Source of the DNA: Bacteroidota bacterium | GTDB taxonomy: Bacteria > Bacteroidota > Ignavibacteria > Palsa-1295 | Direction: 5' to 3' | Length of the DNA stretch: 64,000 bases | Assembly (NCBI GenBank): GCA_018266755.1 | Contig: JAFDZW010000005.1 | Location: forward strand, 1,251,880 to 1,315,879 | Notes under the pieces: generated by a model | The model's input: the letters and a program-made list of their open reading frames with translations, nothing else | Databases searched by the model: none | What the model was told of the DNA's origin: nothing | Made by a program: the position numbers and the translations under genes | Shown: piece after piece, positions 34,546 through 44,035 of the stretch | Position numbering within the stretch: position 1 is the stretch's first letter | Layout of the letters: each line of letters starts with the position of its first letter

Positions 34546-35988
34546 ATGAAACAGGCGCTTTTTATCGTCATTTCAATCTGTTCGCTGATAGCCCCGGCCA
34601 TGGCAGCGACGTTCCACGTCGGCCCAACCCAGCCCCATACGGCTCCGAGTACGGTCATGGGGCTCGTTCAGGATGGCGATACGGTTCTCATCGACGCCGG
34701 ACTCTATAGCGGTGATGTCGGCATTTGGACCAAGAGCAATCTCGTCATCAAGGGAGTCGGAGGTTACGCGCATCTCGATGCCGCGGGGAAAAATGCTGGG
34801 GGAAAAGCGATCTGGGTCATTCAAGGCAGTAACACGTACATCGAGAATATTGAATTCGCCGGTGCTGCCGTACCTGACCTCAACGGCGCCGGAATCCGAC
34901 AAGAAGGGGCTGGGCTCGAACTTCGGCATTGCTACTTCCATGATAACGAAGACGGGGTACTCGCAGGCGATAATGCGAACAGCGACATTCTCTTCGAGGC
35001 CTGCGAATTCGATCATAACGGGCACGGCGACGGCTATTCGCACAATATGTACATCAACCATGTCCGCAGTTTCACTCTTCGATTCTGCTACATCCACCGG
35101 GCCAATGTCGGCCATGAAGTCAAGAGCCGGGCATATCGTACCTATATCCTCTATAACCGTATCACCGACGAAGCGGACGGCACGGCCAGCTATTGTATTG
35201 ATCTGCCGAACGGTGGGGAGGCGTATATCATCGGCAACAGCATCCAGAAAGGACCGATGGCACAGAACCGCCAGATCATACGCTTCGGCGAAGAGGGGCA
35301 AACCAATCCGACGCAAGAGATCTACATCGTGAACAATACGATGGTCTCTGAGTTGCCGAAGTGCACATTCGTCGCGCTTGCCGCTGCGACTTCGCTGTCA
35401 AAGCTGTACAACAACCTGTTCGCCGGACCGGGTACGATGTACGACATGAACATCTCGGGTACGATCGACTCGTCCGAGAATGTGTATGCAAATGCCGATC
35501 CATTATATGATTATGGTTGGTATTTCATCGGAGATTCAGCTCATTATGACTACCACGTCGGAGGCGAGGATTTGGTCATTCCCGGATCAAACCCCGGAAC
35601 CGCGCATGGGATAGATCTGAGCCCGTCTCAGCAATACGTCCACCCAACCGACAGTTCCGCACGCGGCGACAACGGCCATTCGATCGGGGCATTTGAATGG
35701 AGAGTTCTTGATGTTCCCACGACCAAAGCATCGGAAGCCGGGATCGAAGTCTTCCCGAATCCGACATCGTCGTTTGTCACCGTTACTCTCAGACAAGCGG
35801 CAATCGACCACACGGCCAAACTTCGACTCTTCGACCCCCTTGGAAAGACCATTCGGACCATTGATGTCGCCGCCGGGGCAATGTCAGTGACGTTCGATGT
35901 AACCGGACTGTCACGCGGGTCATACTCCATCGCCCTGCTTGGCGCTTATGGCACGCAATCGGCAAGAAGGCAACTGATCGTTCGCTGA
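34546..35988 (+). CDS. Right-handed beta-helix protein with T9SS tail
   Basis: A 480-residue secreted protein. Signal peptide MKQALFIVISICSLIAPAMA; the parallel beta-helix (pectate-lyase-like, residues 30-370) shows repeated turns such as SNLVIKGVGG, SNTYIENIEFAG, LELRHCYFHDNEDG, LFEACEFDHNGHG and LRFCYIHRANVG. T9SS domain: VFPNPTSSF, LFDPLGKTI, QLIVR. The HNGHGDGYSHNMYINH stretch could include a metal or carbohydrate site, but no specific lyase triad is secure. ATG 34546 is preferred over 34519 because it starts the signal peptide. It precedes the sigma-factor operon. Confidence 0.83.
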   Translation: MKQALFIVISICSLIAPAMAATFHVGPTQPHTAPSTVMGLVQDGDTVLIDAGLYSGDVGIWTKSNLVIKGVGGYAHLDAAGKNAGGKAIWVIQGSNTYIENIEFAGAAVPDLNGAGIRQEGAGLELRHCYFHDNEDGVLAGDNANSDILFEACEFDHNGHGDGYSHNMYINHVRSFTLRFCYIHRANVGHEVKSRAYRTYILYNRITDEADGTASYCIDLPNGGEAYIIGNSIQKGPMAQNRQIIRFGEEGQTNPTQEIYIVNNTMVSELPKCTFVALAAATSLSKLYNNLFAGPGTMYDMNISGTIDSSENVYANADPLYDYGWYFIGDSAHYDYHVGGEDLVIPGSNPGTAHGIDLSPSQQYVHPTDSSARGDNGHSIGAFEWRVLDVPTTKASEAGIEVFPNPTSSFVTVTLRQAAIDHTAKLRLFDPLGKTIRTIDVAAGAMSVTFDVTGLSRGSYSIALLGAYGTQSARRQLIVR

Positions 35989-36048
35989 CCGCCGAGACAC
36001 CAATCAAGCTGCAGCGATGTTGTTGGTGCGTAAGCATTAAACAGATAC

Positions 36049-36705
36049 TTGGCAACCAGTACCCCATCGAACAAGTCTGTCGGTCCGGGCGGAGAAATCC
36101 GGTCGGAGGGGTCGTTACGTAATTTCTCACAGCGGGGAGAACGGGACGACGAAACGCTGCTTGCCAACATCGCAACCGGTGATTCCGAGGCCCTTTCCGC
36201 TCTGTACGACAAGTACCAGCGACGAATCTATTCGTTAGTGCTGAAGATCGTACGAAATGAGGACGACGCCGCTGAAGTCATGCAGGACGTGTTCCTGCAG
36301 GTATGGGAGAAAGCAGGTCTTTTCGATCAGGAACGCGGCTCGTTCGGTGCATGGCTGACCACACTCGCCCACAATAAGGCCATCAATGTGCTGCGGTCGC
36401 GGCGCTACAAGAAGTCTGCACTCGAAGTGCGACAAGATCTGGAAGAGTTGTCAGGTGTTGTCTCTGACGCGACCATCGAACGTCGAACCGCATTGGACGA
36501 ACAGGTAGAAGCAAGCGATCGGGAGCAGATGCTCTCGTTGCTTGCACAGATCCCCGAGGCCCAGCGGCAGGCACTCACGATGGCGTATTACTCCGGTTAC
36601 TCACAAACGGAGATCGCCGATGCGCTTGGCGTTCCGCTCGGAACCGTCAAGACCCGCATGCGGCAAGGGATGATCAAATTACGAGATATGCTGACCGGTG
36701 GATAA
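36049..36705 (+). CDS. ECF-type RNA polymerase sigma factor
   Basis: A 218-residue sigma-70 family factor with region 2 (ALYDKYQRRIYSLVLKIV to EVMQDVFLQVWEKA and AWLTTLAHNKAINVLR) and region 4 (LPEAQR-like IPEAQRQALTMAYYSGYSQT, then LGVPLGTVKTRMRQGM). It resembles SigK-type ECF factors paired with RskA anti-sigma factors. The only workable start is TTG at 36049; the first 30 residues are low-complexity. Its stop overlaps the GTG start of the anti-sigma gene, so the pair is coupled. Targets unknown. Confidence 0.9.
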   Translation: MATSTPSNKSVGPGGEIRSEGSLRNFSQRGERDDETLLANIATGDSEALSALYDKYQRRIYSLVLKIVRNEDDAAEVMQDVFLQVWEKAGLFDQERGSFGAWLTTLAHNKAINVLRSRRYKKSALEVRQDLEELSGVVSDATIERRTALDEQVEASDREQMLSLLAQIPEAQRQALTMAYYSGYSQTEIADALGVPLGTVKTRMRQGMIKLRDMLTGG

Positions 36706-37591
36706 CGAGCGTACATATAGCCAAGCTGAACGCGAAGAGATCGAAGCGCTCGCTTCTGCCTACGCACTCGGCGTGCTGACCGAAAGCGAACCGGATTTCG
36801 TGCGCTTTCAAGCGCTGCTCGAGGCCGGCGATCCGGTCCTCGTGAATGCTCTGGAGGAATGTTTTGAATCGTCTGTCGCCCTTGCCGACAGCGCCGAACA
36901 AGTCGATGCTCCTGCTTCGATCAAGTCAACGCTCCTTGACACCATTTCAAAGGCCGAGAAGCAGGGCACGACCGAACGGATGGTAACGTATGGAAATGAT
37001 AAGACCCCCGTCCCTGCCAGCATTGTCCGTAAAATTCGCTCGAAGAACCGTACGCTCATCAGCGTGAGTGTGGTCGGTGGTCTGCTCATTTGCACGCTGC
37101 TCGCGATGAACGTGATGAAATCGGCGAAGCTCGACCGTTCGGCAGACCTGATGAAGTCGCTATTAAAGCAAACCGATTCGCTGCGGGCAAGTAATCATGA
37201 ATATGCAGTGAGCGACTCGCTCGTGCGTTGCGTGCTGGGGATGTTGCAGGAAGAGAACGCGCGTCTGGTCACAATGACCACCCCTGCACAGCCGAAGCAC
37301 CAGCATTTGTTCTTCAGCCCCAAGCAGAAGATGGTCGTCGTCATGCGCGAGGATTTGCCGATACTCGATTCGATGCACTACTACGAAGTGTGGGCCGTCG
37401 TCGACCACAAACCGACCCCTGTCGGTAATTTCGTTGTCGACCCGAAGGACAAAGAACCGATGTATACGTTCAAGGCCGATCTTGCATCGGCTGATGCATT
37501 CGGGATATCCGTCGAAACCCGTGGTGCAGCCCCGAACCCGCAAAGCCCCATGATCTTTGCGGGCGAGGTTCCCCGATTTGGTCGCAATTGA
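36698..37591 (+). CDS. RskA-like anti-sigma factor
   Basis: A 297-residue membrane protein that should hold the preceding ECF sigma factor inactive. The N-terminal cytoplasmic part (residues 1-115) contains the SAYALGVLTESEPDFVRFQ segment typical of the anti-sigma domain; one transmembrane helix is at about residues 119-141 (LISVSVVGGLLICTLLAMNV); a coiled linker follows, then the RskA C-domain (MHYYEVWAVVDHKPTPVGNF, FGISVETRGAAPNPQSP). GTG start at 36698, overlapping the sigma stop by eight bases. The signal sensed is unknown. Confidence 0.88.
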   Translation: MDNERTYSQAEREEIEALASAYALGVLTESEPDFVRFQALLEAGDPVLVNALEECFESSVALADSAEQVDAPASIKSTLLDTISKAEKQGTTERMVTYGNDKTPVPASIVRKIRSKNRTLISVSVVGGLLICTLLAMNVMKSAKLDRSADLMKSLLKQTDSLRASNHEYAVSDSLVRCVLGMLQEENARLVTMTTPAQPKHQHLFFSPKQKMVVVMREDLPILDSMHYYEVWAVVDHKPTPVGNFVVDPKDKEPMYTFKADLASADAFGISVETRGAAPNPQSPMIFAGEVPRFGRN

Positions 37592-37684
37592 CAACATGAC
37601 ATTGGTGAATACCTTTGAGCATCCTGCATCCACATATCGAAAATCTTTTTGTCGAATTTGCGTTAATACGGACAACACGACTCT

Positions 37685-38047
37685 ATGGCCATGAACGTCG
37701 AACAGCTCCGCGAGTTTTGCCTGTCGCTCCCCCATGCGACCGAGGATATTAAATGGGGTAATGATCTGTGTTTTTGTATCGGCGAAAAGATGTTCGCGAC
37801 CGCAAGCCTGAACCCTGCAAGCGGTTTTTCCTGCTCGTTCAAGTGCTCACCAGAGAAATATTCAAAGCTGATCGAACGCGACGGAATCACGTCGGCGCCG
37901 TACACCGGACGATTTGGTTGGGTTTGTGTTCGCAAACGTGCCGCATTGCAAGAAGAAGAACTCAAAGGGTTAATCAAGGAATCGTATAATGCTGTGATGC
38001 AGGGATTGCCTGCAAAGGTGCGCAAGGAGCTGAAGGTCCAGGCGTGA
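37685..38047 (+). CDS. MmcQ/YjbR family protein
   Basis: A 120-residue protein of the YjbR/CyaY-like fold family (MmcQ). The N-terminal LREFCLSLPHATEDIKWGND and FCIGEKMFATASL segments are characteristic, as is the C-terminal LIKESYNAVMQGLPAKVRKEL helix. The family is often called DNA-binding, but the role is not established. Start MAMN at 37685; MNVE is an alternative. The stop overlaps the GTG start of the nucleotidase gene by four bases. Confidence 0.88.
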   Translation: MAMNVEQLREFCLSLPHATEDIKWGNDLCFCIGEKMFATASLNPASGFSCSFKCSPEKYSKLIERDGITSAPYTGRFGWVCVRKRAALQEEELKGLIKESYNAVMQGLPAKVRKELKVQA

Positions 38048-39537
38048 AGAGGTCGCGATTACCGGTTGCATGCAGTATCCTCCTTCTTCTGACTGTTACT
38101 GACAGCGCTTTCCCCACAGTCCGTCATCTGAAGATTATTCATTGGAATGACTTCCATTCTCAGATAGAGCCTATTACGTCGGCGAAAACAATACGTGGAG
38201 GCTTCCTGAATTTCAAGCGTGTTGTGGACTCGCTGCGAGCAGTCGCCGCGAAGTATGGCGATGCATGCCTTGCGCTCGATGCAGGGGATGAATTCCAGGG
38301 CACGCTTATCAGCACGATCACCAAAGGACGCGCGTCGTATCGACTCCTGAACTTGATCAAGCCGGACGCCGTGACACTCGGTAATCATGAGTTCGATTAT
38401 GGCTGGCCGAATCTGCGTACGCTGCTTCGCTCGACGGTTCACTTCCCCGTCACGAATGCAAATATCTCTGACGAAACCGGATCTCCAATCGCCAAGCGAT
38501 ATATCATTAAGCGAGTGCACGGACTTCGGGTCGCGATCATCGGGCTAACGCTGCAATCGCTCGCATCAAGTACACTGCCCAAAAGTATTCTCGGACTTCA
38601 CATCGAACAGTACGATTCGGTACTGCCCAATATCCTTCGAGAAGTCAAACAACGGTCGCCCGATCTTATTATCCTCCTCACACATATCGGGGTGGAAGCA
38701 GATTCCGCTCTTGCTGCCCGATATCCGGAAGTGAATGTAATCGTCGGCGGCCACTCTCATACTCCGTTGCAACATCCGATGCGGGTCGGACGGACCGTGA
38801 TCGTACAGGCCGGATCGAAAGGACGATGGGTGGGCGAACTCGATCTCGATGTCGATACGGACGGCGACTCCGTTGTGTCATCGAGCGGCAGGTTGATCGA
38901 TGTATGTCCTGGTGACAATACCGACGCGACGGCAGCCAGGGCCGTCAAAACGCTGCTCACTCTGGTCGATAGTTCGTATTCCGAACAGATCGGGACATTG
39001 ATACATGACTGGTACAATCGCTACGAGTACAACAGTAATCTTTCGTGCTTCGAAGCATCGGTGTTTCGGGAAGCCCTTGGCAGCGACCTCGGCTGTATCA
39101 ATCACGGTGGAATCAGGAAGTCTCTGCCAAAAGGACCGATCCTCCTGAAGGATATCTATGAGATCAATCCATTCCAGAATGAACTGATGCGCATCACCAT
39201 ACGAGGCGATCGTTTGCGCGAGGCGCTCGAACACATGCTCAGTGGAGATGCATCCGAGACATGCGACTTCTCGGGGCTTCGCTGCGTATTCGATCGTACC
39301 CAGCATGCAATCACGTCGATCATGATCGGTGAAAAAGAGTTGAAGGAAACTGCACAGTACGCGATCGTGACCAACGCGTTCGTCGCGTCGAAACTGAATG
39401 CAATCTTTGGTTTGCACCCAACAGACGTGTCGATCGAACCGCTTGGATCGACCGATGCCGATATCATCGCCGCCGAAATCCGTCGTCGCCGTAAGATTGA
39501 CGGCACTGTCGTCCCTTGGCTGACACAGCGAAACTAA
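38044..39537 (+). CDS. UshA-like 5'-nucleotidase/metallophosphatase
   Basis: A 497-residue exported enzyme: signal peptide (RLPVACSILLLLTVTDSAF), calcineurin-like phosphatase domain with HWNDFHSQIEP, ALDAGDEFQG, LGNHEFDYG, LLTHIGVEAD and VGGHSHTPLQHP, then a 5'-nucleotidase C-terminal domain (NPFQNELMRITIRGDRLREA). All metal-binding blocks are present, so it should hydrolyse nucleotides or related phosphate esters in the periplasm. GTG start at 38044 in a four-base overlap with the YjbR gene. Confidence 0.9.
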   Translation: MKRSRLPVACSILLLLTVTDSAFPTVRHLKIIHWNDFHSQIEPITSAKTIRGGFLNFKRVVDSLRAVAAKYGDACLALDAGDEFQGTLISTITKGRASYRLLNLIKPDAVTLGNHEFDYGWPNLRTLLRSTVHFPVTNANISDETGSPIAKRYIIKRVHGLRVAIIGLTLQSLASSTLPKSILGLHIEQYDSVLPNILREVKQRSPDLIILLTHIGVEADSALAARYPEVNVIVGGHSHTPLQHPMRVGRTVIVQAGSKGRWVGELDLDVDTDGDSVVSSSGRLIDVCPGDNTDATAARAVKTLLTLVDSSYSEQIGTLIHDWYNRYEYNSNLSCFEASVFREALGSDLGCINHGGIRKSLPKGPILLKDIYEINPFQNELMRITIRGDRLREALEHMLSGDASETCDFSGLRCVFDRTQHAITSIMIGEKELKETAQYAIVTNAFVASKLNAIFGLHPTDVSIEPLGSTDADIIAAEIRRRRKIDGTVVPWLTQRN

Positions 39538-39586
39538 CGAGTTCGTCTTCGGCTTGCTTATATTTGAGTTGTAACGCAAGGCGCAC

Positions 39587-41137
39587 ATGGCATCGGAAGG
39601 ATCGTTCTTAAAACGGATGGAGGAATACGGATTCCTCACGCGAATCTACGATCGTCTGCCGGAAGAATTCACCGCAGTATTCGAGATCGCCCGAATTCTC
39701 GAAGCCGAGGACTCCGAACTGCGTAAACGGCTCGAACCGGCCTTCCGCCTCCCAACGCTCGATGAAACGCCGGTCAAAGACGCCGTCGATCTCTTTCAAC
39801 CCGAGGTCGTAACCGGTGAAGAGTACGAAGCCGATTTCATCCGCAATCGTCGTGACATCGCCCGTATCTACTCGTGGCAGTTCATGCTTCCCGACGAGGT
39901 GTTCGACCAGCGATTGGCCGAACGTACGCTGTGGATGCCCGTTTCGAAAGCACCGAAAATTTTGCCTATTCAGGAAGTTGGCGATAGTTTTTCGTTCGAT
40001 AGCCGCAAGCAGAAAGTCTTCGTGCTCTTCGACACCTCCTCCTCGATGCGGGCCCATCATCGCATTCATTTGGCGAAGGCTGTCCTGGTGTATTTCCTCG
40101 AACGCAATAAAGAGGATCTTGGGTACGTCAGCCTTCGAACGTTCGACGATCACGTCGGCGATCTTCATACTGCAATCGATGCCGAAAGCTACAATGCGCT
40201 TATTCGGCATATCCTGCGCCTGACCCATTTGGGAAACGGCACCGTTCTGCAGAAAGCACTGCTCGCAGCCATCGACGAGATCGAACATACCGAGCATCTT
40301 GCCGGCGCCGAGATCCTGATCATCACCGATGGCGCCGTCGCGCTCGACGAACCTCTGATCCGATCGAGGCTGGATGCGAATACGAAGATCCACTGCGTCA
40401 AGATCGGACATGCCCAAATATTTGCCTCGGACAAACAGATCGACGACCTCATCGCTGTCGGCAAAGTCGGCAATGCAAAGCTCCTCGCCGATTTGATTTC
40501 GCAAGAAGCCGAGCTCAAACGGATGATCGAGCATACGAGCGTCCCCGATAAACGCCATCAGCTCGAATCGACGCTCAAAGGCATTCGCACGACGCTGCAA
40601 AACAAGAAACGCGAATTTGCCGAAGAATATAAAGAACTCTATGGCCACGAGCTGCAGCGGCTCGCGAACGTCTATATCGAGATCGAAGACATCGACGACA
40701 TCTCGCTCTTCTGTGCGACGGACGAGGCGATTGCCGACATCGAGATGCTCGTCCGACAGATCGAGGAAGATGCCGAGCAGTTCTTTACGCCCGATATGAT
40801 GAAGCGTGCTGCCGTCTTGCACGATCACGTCTCCTTCCTGCTCAAATATGAAAAAGATCCGGCGTTACGGGAAACACTACAGCAGCTCGACGAGCGGCTG
40901 AGACAACTCTTGAGAGAAGGCCTCGAACTGGACAACCCCCTTTCCGATGTCGGCGGAAAACCGATGGATGGCAGCCAGCACGTTGCCCTTCCGATGAGCG
41001 ACGAAGATATCCGCGACCTCCACTTCCTCCTCGACAGTGATGGCGGCTTCGGCTCCACCCAGCTTCGACTGCTACTGCGGTTTATGATCCGGTTCACCAT
41101 AAAAGCCGTAAAACGGGTCTTTCGGCGTGCAGCCTGA
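39587..41137 (+). CDS. CoxE/ViaA-like VWA-domain protein
   Basis: A 516-residue cytoplasmic protein. The N-terminal helical part (residues 1-140) is followed by a VWA domain with MIDAS DTSSSM near residue 149, and the ITDGAVALDE loop. Beyond residue 300 it is strongly helical and charged (KKREFAEEYKELYGHELQRL) with an amphipathic C-terminus (RLLLRFMIRFTIKAVKRVF). Such proteins normally partner a MoxR-type AAA ATPase in metal-centre or complex maturation, but no MoxR gene lies in the window. It follows the nucleotidase gene by 49 bases and precedes carB. Confidence 0.8.
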   Translation: MASEGSFLKRMEEYGFLTRIYDRLPEEFTAVFEIARILEAEDSELRKRLEPAFRLPTLDETPVKDAVDLFQPEVVTGEEYEADFIRNRRDIARIYSWQFMLPDEVFDQRLAERTLWMPVSKAPKILPIQEVGDSFSFDSRKQKVFVLFDTSSSMRAHHRIHLAKAVLVYFLERNKEDLGYVSLRTFDDHVGDLHTAIDAESYNALIRHILRLTHLGNGTVLQKALLAAIDEIEHTEHLAGAEILIITDGAVALDEPLIRSRLDANTKIHCVKIGHAQIFASDKQIDDLIAVGKVGNAKLLADLISQEAELKRMIEHTSVPDKRHQLESTLKGIRTTLQNKKREFAEEYKELYGHELQRLANVYIEIEDIDDISLFCATDEAIADIEMLVRQIEEDAEQFFTPDMMKRAAVLHDHVSFLLKYEKDPALRETLQQLDERLRQLLREGLELDNPLSDVGGKPMDGSQHVALPMSDEDIRDLHFLLDSDGGFGSTQLRLLLRFMIRFTIKAVKRVFRRAA

Positions 41138-41212
41138 TGGCTTCCGATACTCCATCGCAACCGTAGCGGCCAAATAGCTGTTAGGCTCTCGCCGTTTCGG
41201 CGAAACACTGCC

Positions 41213-43009
41213 ATGCCCCAATTCAAGATCGACCCAACACTGCTCTACAACGCCAAGCGCGATGGCTTCAGCGACAAGCAGATCGCCGAGATCTTCCGCG
41301 TTCCGGAAGCCGATGTCGCCGCCGAACGCAAGCGCCTCGGCTTCGTACCCGTCTTCAAAACGGTTGATACCTGCGCCGCAGAGTTCGCCGCCGAAACCCC
41401 CTATCATTACTCGACCTACGAGGAAGAGAATGAGTCGCGCCGCAGCAATCGAAAAAAGATCGTCATCCTCGGCGGCGGCCCGAATCGCATCGGCCAGGGC
41501 ATCGAATTCGACTACTGCTGCGTCCACGCAGCACAGGCGCTTGCCGACGAAGGATTCGAGACCATCATGATCAACTGTAATCCCGAAACGGTCTCGACGG
41601 ATTACGACACCTGCGACAAGCTCTACTTCGAACCGCTGACGTTCGAAGACGTGATGCACATCCTCGACTTCGAGAAGCCGGATGGCGTCATCATCACCTT
41701 CGGCGGACAAACCCCGCTGAAGCTCGCAAAGCAACTCGAAGCAGCGAACGTCCCGATCCTCGGCACGGCACCCGACAGCATCGACATCGCCGAAGACCGT
41801 AAGCGTTTCGGCGAGCTCATCGACAAGCTGCATATCCCGTGCCCGCCATACGGAACAGCAACGACCGAAGCTGAGGCCGTTGCAGTAGCCGATAGCATCG
41901 GATACCCCGTCCTCGTTCGCCCATCCTACGTGCTCGGCGGACGCTCGATGGAAATCTGCTACCGACCCGAAGCAGTGGCCGAGTACATGGCCAATGCAAA
42001 AGGCGTCAGCCATGACCGCCCGGTGCTCATCGACCGCTTCCTCGAAGACGCATACGAGTTCGACGTCGATGCCGTCCGCGACCGCGAAGGCACGGTCATC
42101 ATCGGTGGCGTCATGCAGCATATCGAAGAAGCCGGCATTCACTCCGGCGACTCGTCGAGCGTCATCCCGCCGTACGATGCAAGCGACGCCGTCTTCTCGA
42201 CGATCGTTGATTATACCCGCAAACTTGCCACCGCATTGAATGTTGTCGGGCCGATCAACATTCAGTACGCCGTCAAAGGCGAAACGGTCTACGTGCTCGA
42301 GGTCAATCCTCGCGCCAGCCGCACGGTGCCGTTCGTCTCGAAGGCAACGGGCCGACCGCTTGCCAAGATTGCCGCACGAGTCATGAGCGGCAAGACGCTC
42401 AAAGAACTTGGCGTCAAGGATTTTGACAAGAACATGCCGTACGTCTCGATCAAGGAGTCGGTCTTCCCCTTCGACAAATTCCCGAAGGTGAAGATGTTCC
42501 TCGGACCCGAGATGCGTTCGACCGGCGAGGTCATGGGCACCGGCAAAGACTTCGGCGAAGCCATCTTGAAGTCTCATCTCGGTGCCGGAATTCGCATCCC
42601 GACCGAGGGGACGATCTTCGTCTCGCTTCGCGACCTCGACAAGAAGCAACGCACTGCCGAGATCATCAAAGATTTTGCAGACCTCGGCTTCCGCATCGTC
42701 GCAACGAGCGGTACTACGGCGTTCCTTCTGGAACATGGCATCGCCGCCGAAGCCATGAAGAAGGTATCCGAAGGCCGGCCAAATATCGTTGACGAGATCA
42801 AGAATGGCAACGTTCAGCTCGTGATCAATACCCCGAGCGGCGAGATCTCGCGTATCGCAGAATACGAGATCGGCTGGGCAGCGGTCGCCTACAAAGTGCC
42901 GTTCATCACGACGCTCTCGGCGGCTGCATCGGTCGTCAGCGCAGTGCGCTCGCTTCGCAATGATATGAGAGTCGTACATTCGGTTCAAGAATTGCATCTA
43001 ATGATGTGA
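41213..43009 (+). CDS. carB: Carbamoyl-phosphate synthase large subunit, C-terminal half
   Basis: A 598-residue protein matching only the second half of CarB. It begins inside the oligomerisation domain (LLYNAKRDGFSDKQIAEI), passes through VFKTVDTCAAEFAAETPYHY, the linker GGGPNRIGQGIEFDYCCVHA, the carbamate-phosphorylating ATP-grasp domain (VRPSYVLGGRSMEI, YVLEVNPRASRTVPF), and ends with the MGS-like allosteric domain (residues 460-590). The ATG at 41213 is well placed and there is no frame for the N-half upstream. This looks like a genuinely split carB, as in some thermophiles and archaea. The small subunit (carA) is also absent here. Confidence 0.92.
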   Translation: MPQFKIDPTLLYNAKRDGFSDKQIAEIFRVPEADVAAERKRLGFVPVFKTVDTCAAEFAAETPYHYSTYEEENESRRSNRKKIVILGGGPNRIGQGIEFDYCCVHAAQALADEGFETIMINCNPETVSTDYDTCDKLYFEPLTFEDVMHILDFEKPDGVIITFGGQTPLKLAKQLEAANVPILGTAPDSIDIAEDRKRFGELIDKLHIPCPPYGTATTEAEAVAVADSIGYPVLVRPSYVLGGRSMEICYRPEAVAEYMANAKGVSHDRPVLIDRFLEDAYEFDVDAVRDREGTVIIGGVMQHIEEAGIHSGDSSSVIPPYDASDAVFSTIVDYTRKLATALNVVGPINIQYAVKGETVYVLEVNPRASRTVPFVSKATGRPLAKIAARVMSGKTLKELGVKDFDKNMPYVSIKESVFPFDKFPKVKMFLGPEMRSTGEVMGTGKDFGEAILKSHLGAGIRIPTEGTIFVSLRDLDKKQRTAEIIKDFADLGFRIVATSGTTAFLLEHGIAAEAMKKVSEGRPNIVDEIKNGNVQLVINTPSGEISRIAEYEIGWAAVAYKVPFITTLSAAASVVSAVRSLRNDMRVVHSVQELHLMM

Positions 43010-43035
43010 CCTCTCTCGTGGTCACGTCGCAACAC

Positions 43036-43094
43036 GAGGAAATGGAGTCTTCCTCACCCAACCGTCCGCCACGGCGGACTGATGACTCCTGTTC
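43036..43094 (+). promoter_or_regulatory. Fluoride riboswitch (crcB motif)
   Basis: The leader of crcB matches the fluoride-aptamer layout. P1 is GAGGA (43036-43040) with TCCTC (43051-43055). The L1 loop AATGGAGTCT carries GGAGTC (43044-43049), which can form the long-range pseudoknot with GACTCC (43084-43089). The A-rich CCAACC joiner follows, then P2 GTCCGCC / GGCGGAC (43064-43070 and 43073-43079), then the characteristic CTGATGACTCCTG 3' block. It ends 21 bases before the crcB ATG. The short distance suggests control of translation initiation, since no separate terminator is visible. Confidence 0.9.
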
Positions 43095-43115
43095 AACGCA
43101 CTTCGCATAATAGCT

Positions 43116-43490
43116 ATGAACAGGAACATCGTTATCGTTGGCATCGGCGGCTTTCTCGGCACGGTCGCGAGGTATCTCGTCGCCGTCTCGATGTCGAAGT
43201 CGCTCCACCCGTTCCCGCTCGCAACGTTCGTCATCAATGTCGTCGGTTGCCTCGTCATCGGGGTGATCTACGGCGTTGCCGATCGTTCGGCCGTCATGAC
43301 GCCCGAGTGGCGGCTCTTCCTGGCGACAGGATTCTGCGGGGGCTTCACGACCTTCTCGTCGTTCGCGTACGAGAACGTCAATCTGCTCCAACTCGGCCAG
43401 TATTCGATCTTCGCACTCTACACCGTCGGCAGCGTTGCCGCAGGCTTGCTTGCCGCCGGTGCAGGAGTATTGCTTTCACGTCAATTCTGA
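43116..43490 (+). CDS. crcB: Fluoride ion exporter CrcB/Fluc
   Basis: A 124-residue dual-topology fluoride channel with four hydrophobic helices. Family motifs are visible: GGFLGTVARYL near the N-terminus, FVINVVGCLVIG in helix 2 (conserved Asn) and ATGFCGGFTTFSSFAYE in helix 3 (conserved Thr/Phe box). A single gene encodes it, so it should act as a homodimer. It is preceded by a fluoride riboswitch and followed by ppa after only three bases. Confidence 0.96.
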   Translation: MNRNIVIVGIGGFLGTVARYLVAVSMSKSLHPFPLATFVINVVGCLVIGVIYGVADRSAVMTPEWRLFLATGFCGGFTTFSSFAYENVNLLQLGQYSIFALYTVGSVAAGLLAAGAGVLLSRQF

Positions 43491-43493
43491 TTC

Positions 43494-44033
43494 ATGAATT
43501 TCAATCCTTGGCATCACGTCCCGATCGGGGAAGAAGCACCGAACACCGTCACGTCCATCATCGAGATCCCGAAAGGCTCGAAAGCCAAGTACGAGCTCGA
43601 TAAAGAGACCGGCATGCTGCGGCTCGACCGCGTGCTCTTCGCATCGGTGCATTACCCCGCGAACTATGGCTTCATCCCCCGCACACTCGGCGACGATCAC
43701 GACCCGCTCGACATCCTCGTGCTCTCGCAGATCGAAGCGCAGCCGCTGTGCATCGTCAATGCCCGAGTGATCGGCGTCATGCGAATGCTCGACAATGGCG
43801 AAGGCGACGATAAGATCCTTGCCGTTGCTGCCGACGATGTCAGCGTCAACGACTATGACGATATCGGTCACCTACCCTCCTACTTCCAGTCGGAGCTCAA
43901 GCACTTCTTCGAAGAGTATAAAGCGCTCGAGACGAACAAGGAAGTCCGAGTCGAGGACTTCCAGGGCCCGGAGGTCGCATACAAGATCATTCGCGATGCA
44001 ATGAACCTCTACAACAACACCTATTCGAAATAG
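43494..44033 (+). CDS. ppa: Inorganic pyrophosphatase (family I)
   Basis: A 179-residue soluble pyrophosphatase. Signature [11 protein letters not shown] (residues 75-85) holds the metal-binding Asp residues; [18 protein letters not shown] and [11 protein letters not shown] are also canonical. Pyrophosphatase is a classic fluoride-inhibited enzyme, so its place in the riboswitch-controlled crcB operon makes sense as replacement capacity under fluoride stress. It starts three bases after crcB and ends two bases before uspA. Confidence 0.96.
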   Translation: MNFNPWHHVPIGEEAPNTVTSIIEIPKGSKAKYELDKETGMLRLDRVLFASVHYPANYGFIPRTLGDDHDPLDILVLSQIEAQPLCIVNARVIGVMRMLDNGEGDDKILAVAADDVSVNDYDDIGHLPSYFQSELKHFFEEYKALETNKEVRVEDFQGPEVAYKIIRDAMNLYNNTYSK

Positions 44034-44035
44034 CC

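Noticed and set aside
41072..42997. A 641-codon open frame antisense to carB
   Set aside because: It is the exact shadow of a strongly conserved gene, arises from codon bias in high-GC DNA, and shows no recognisable domain. The same applies to long antisense frames at 28402-29655 and 39608-40828.
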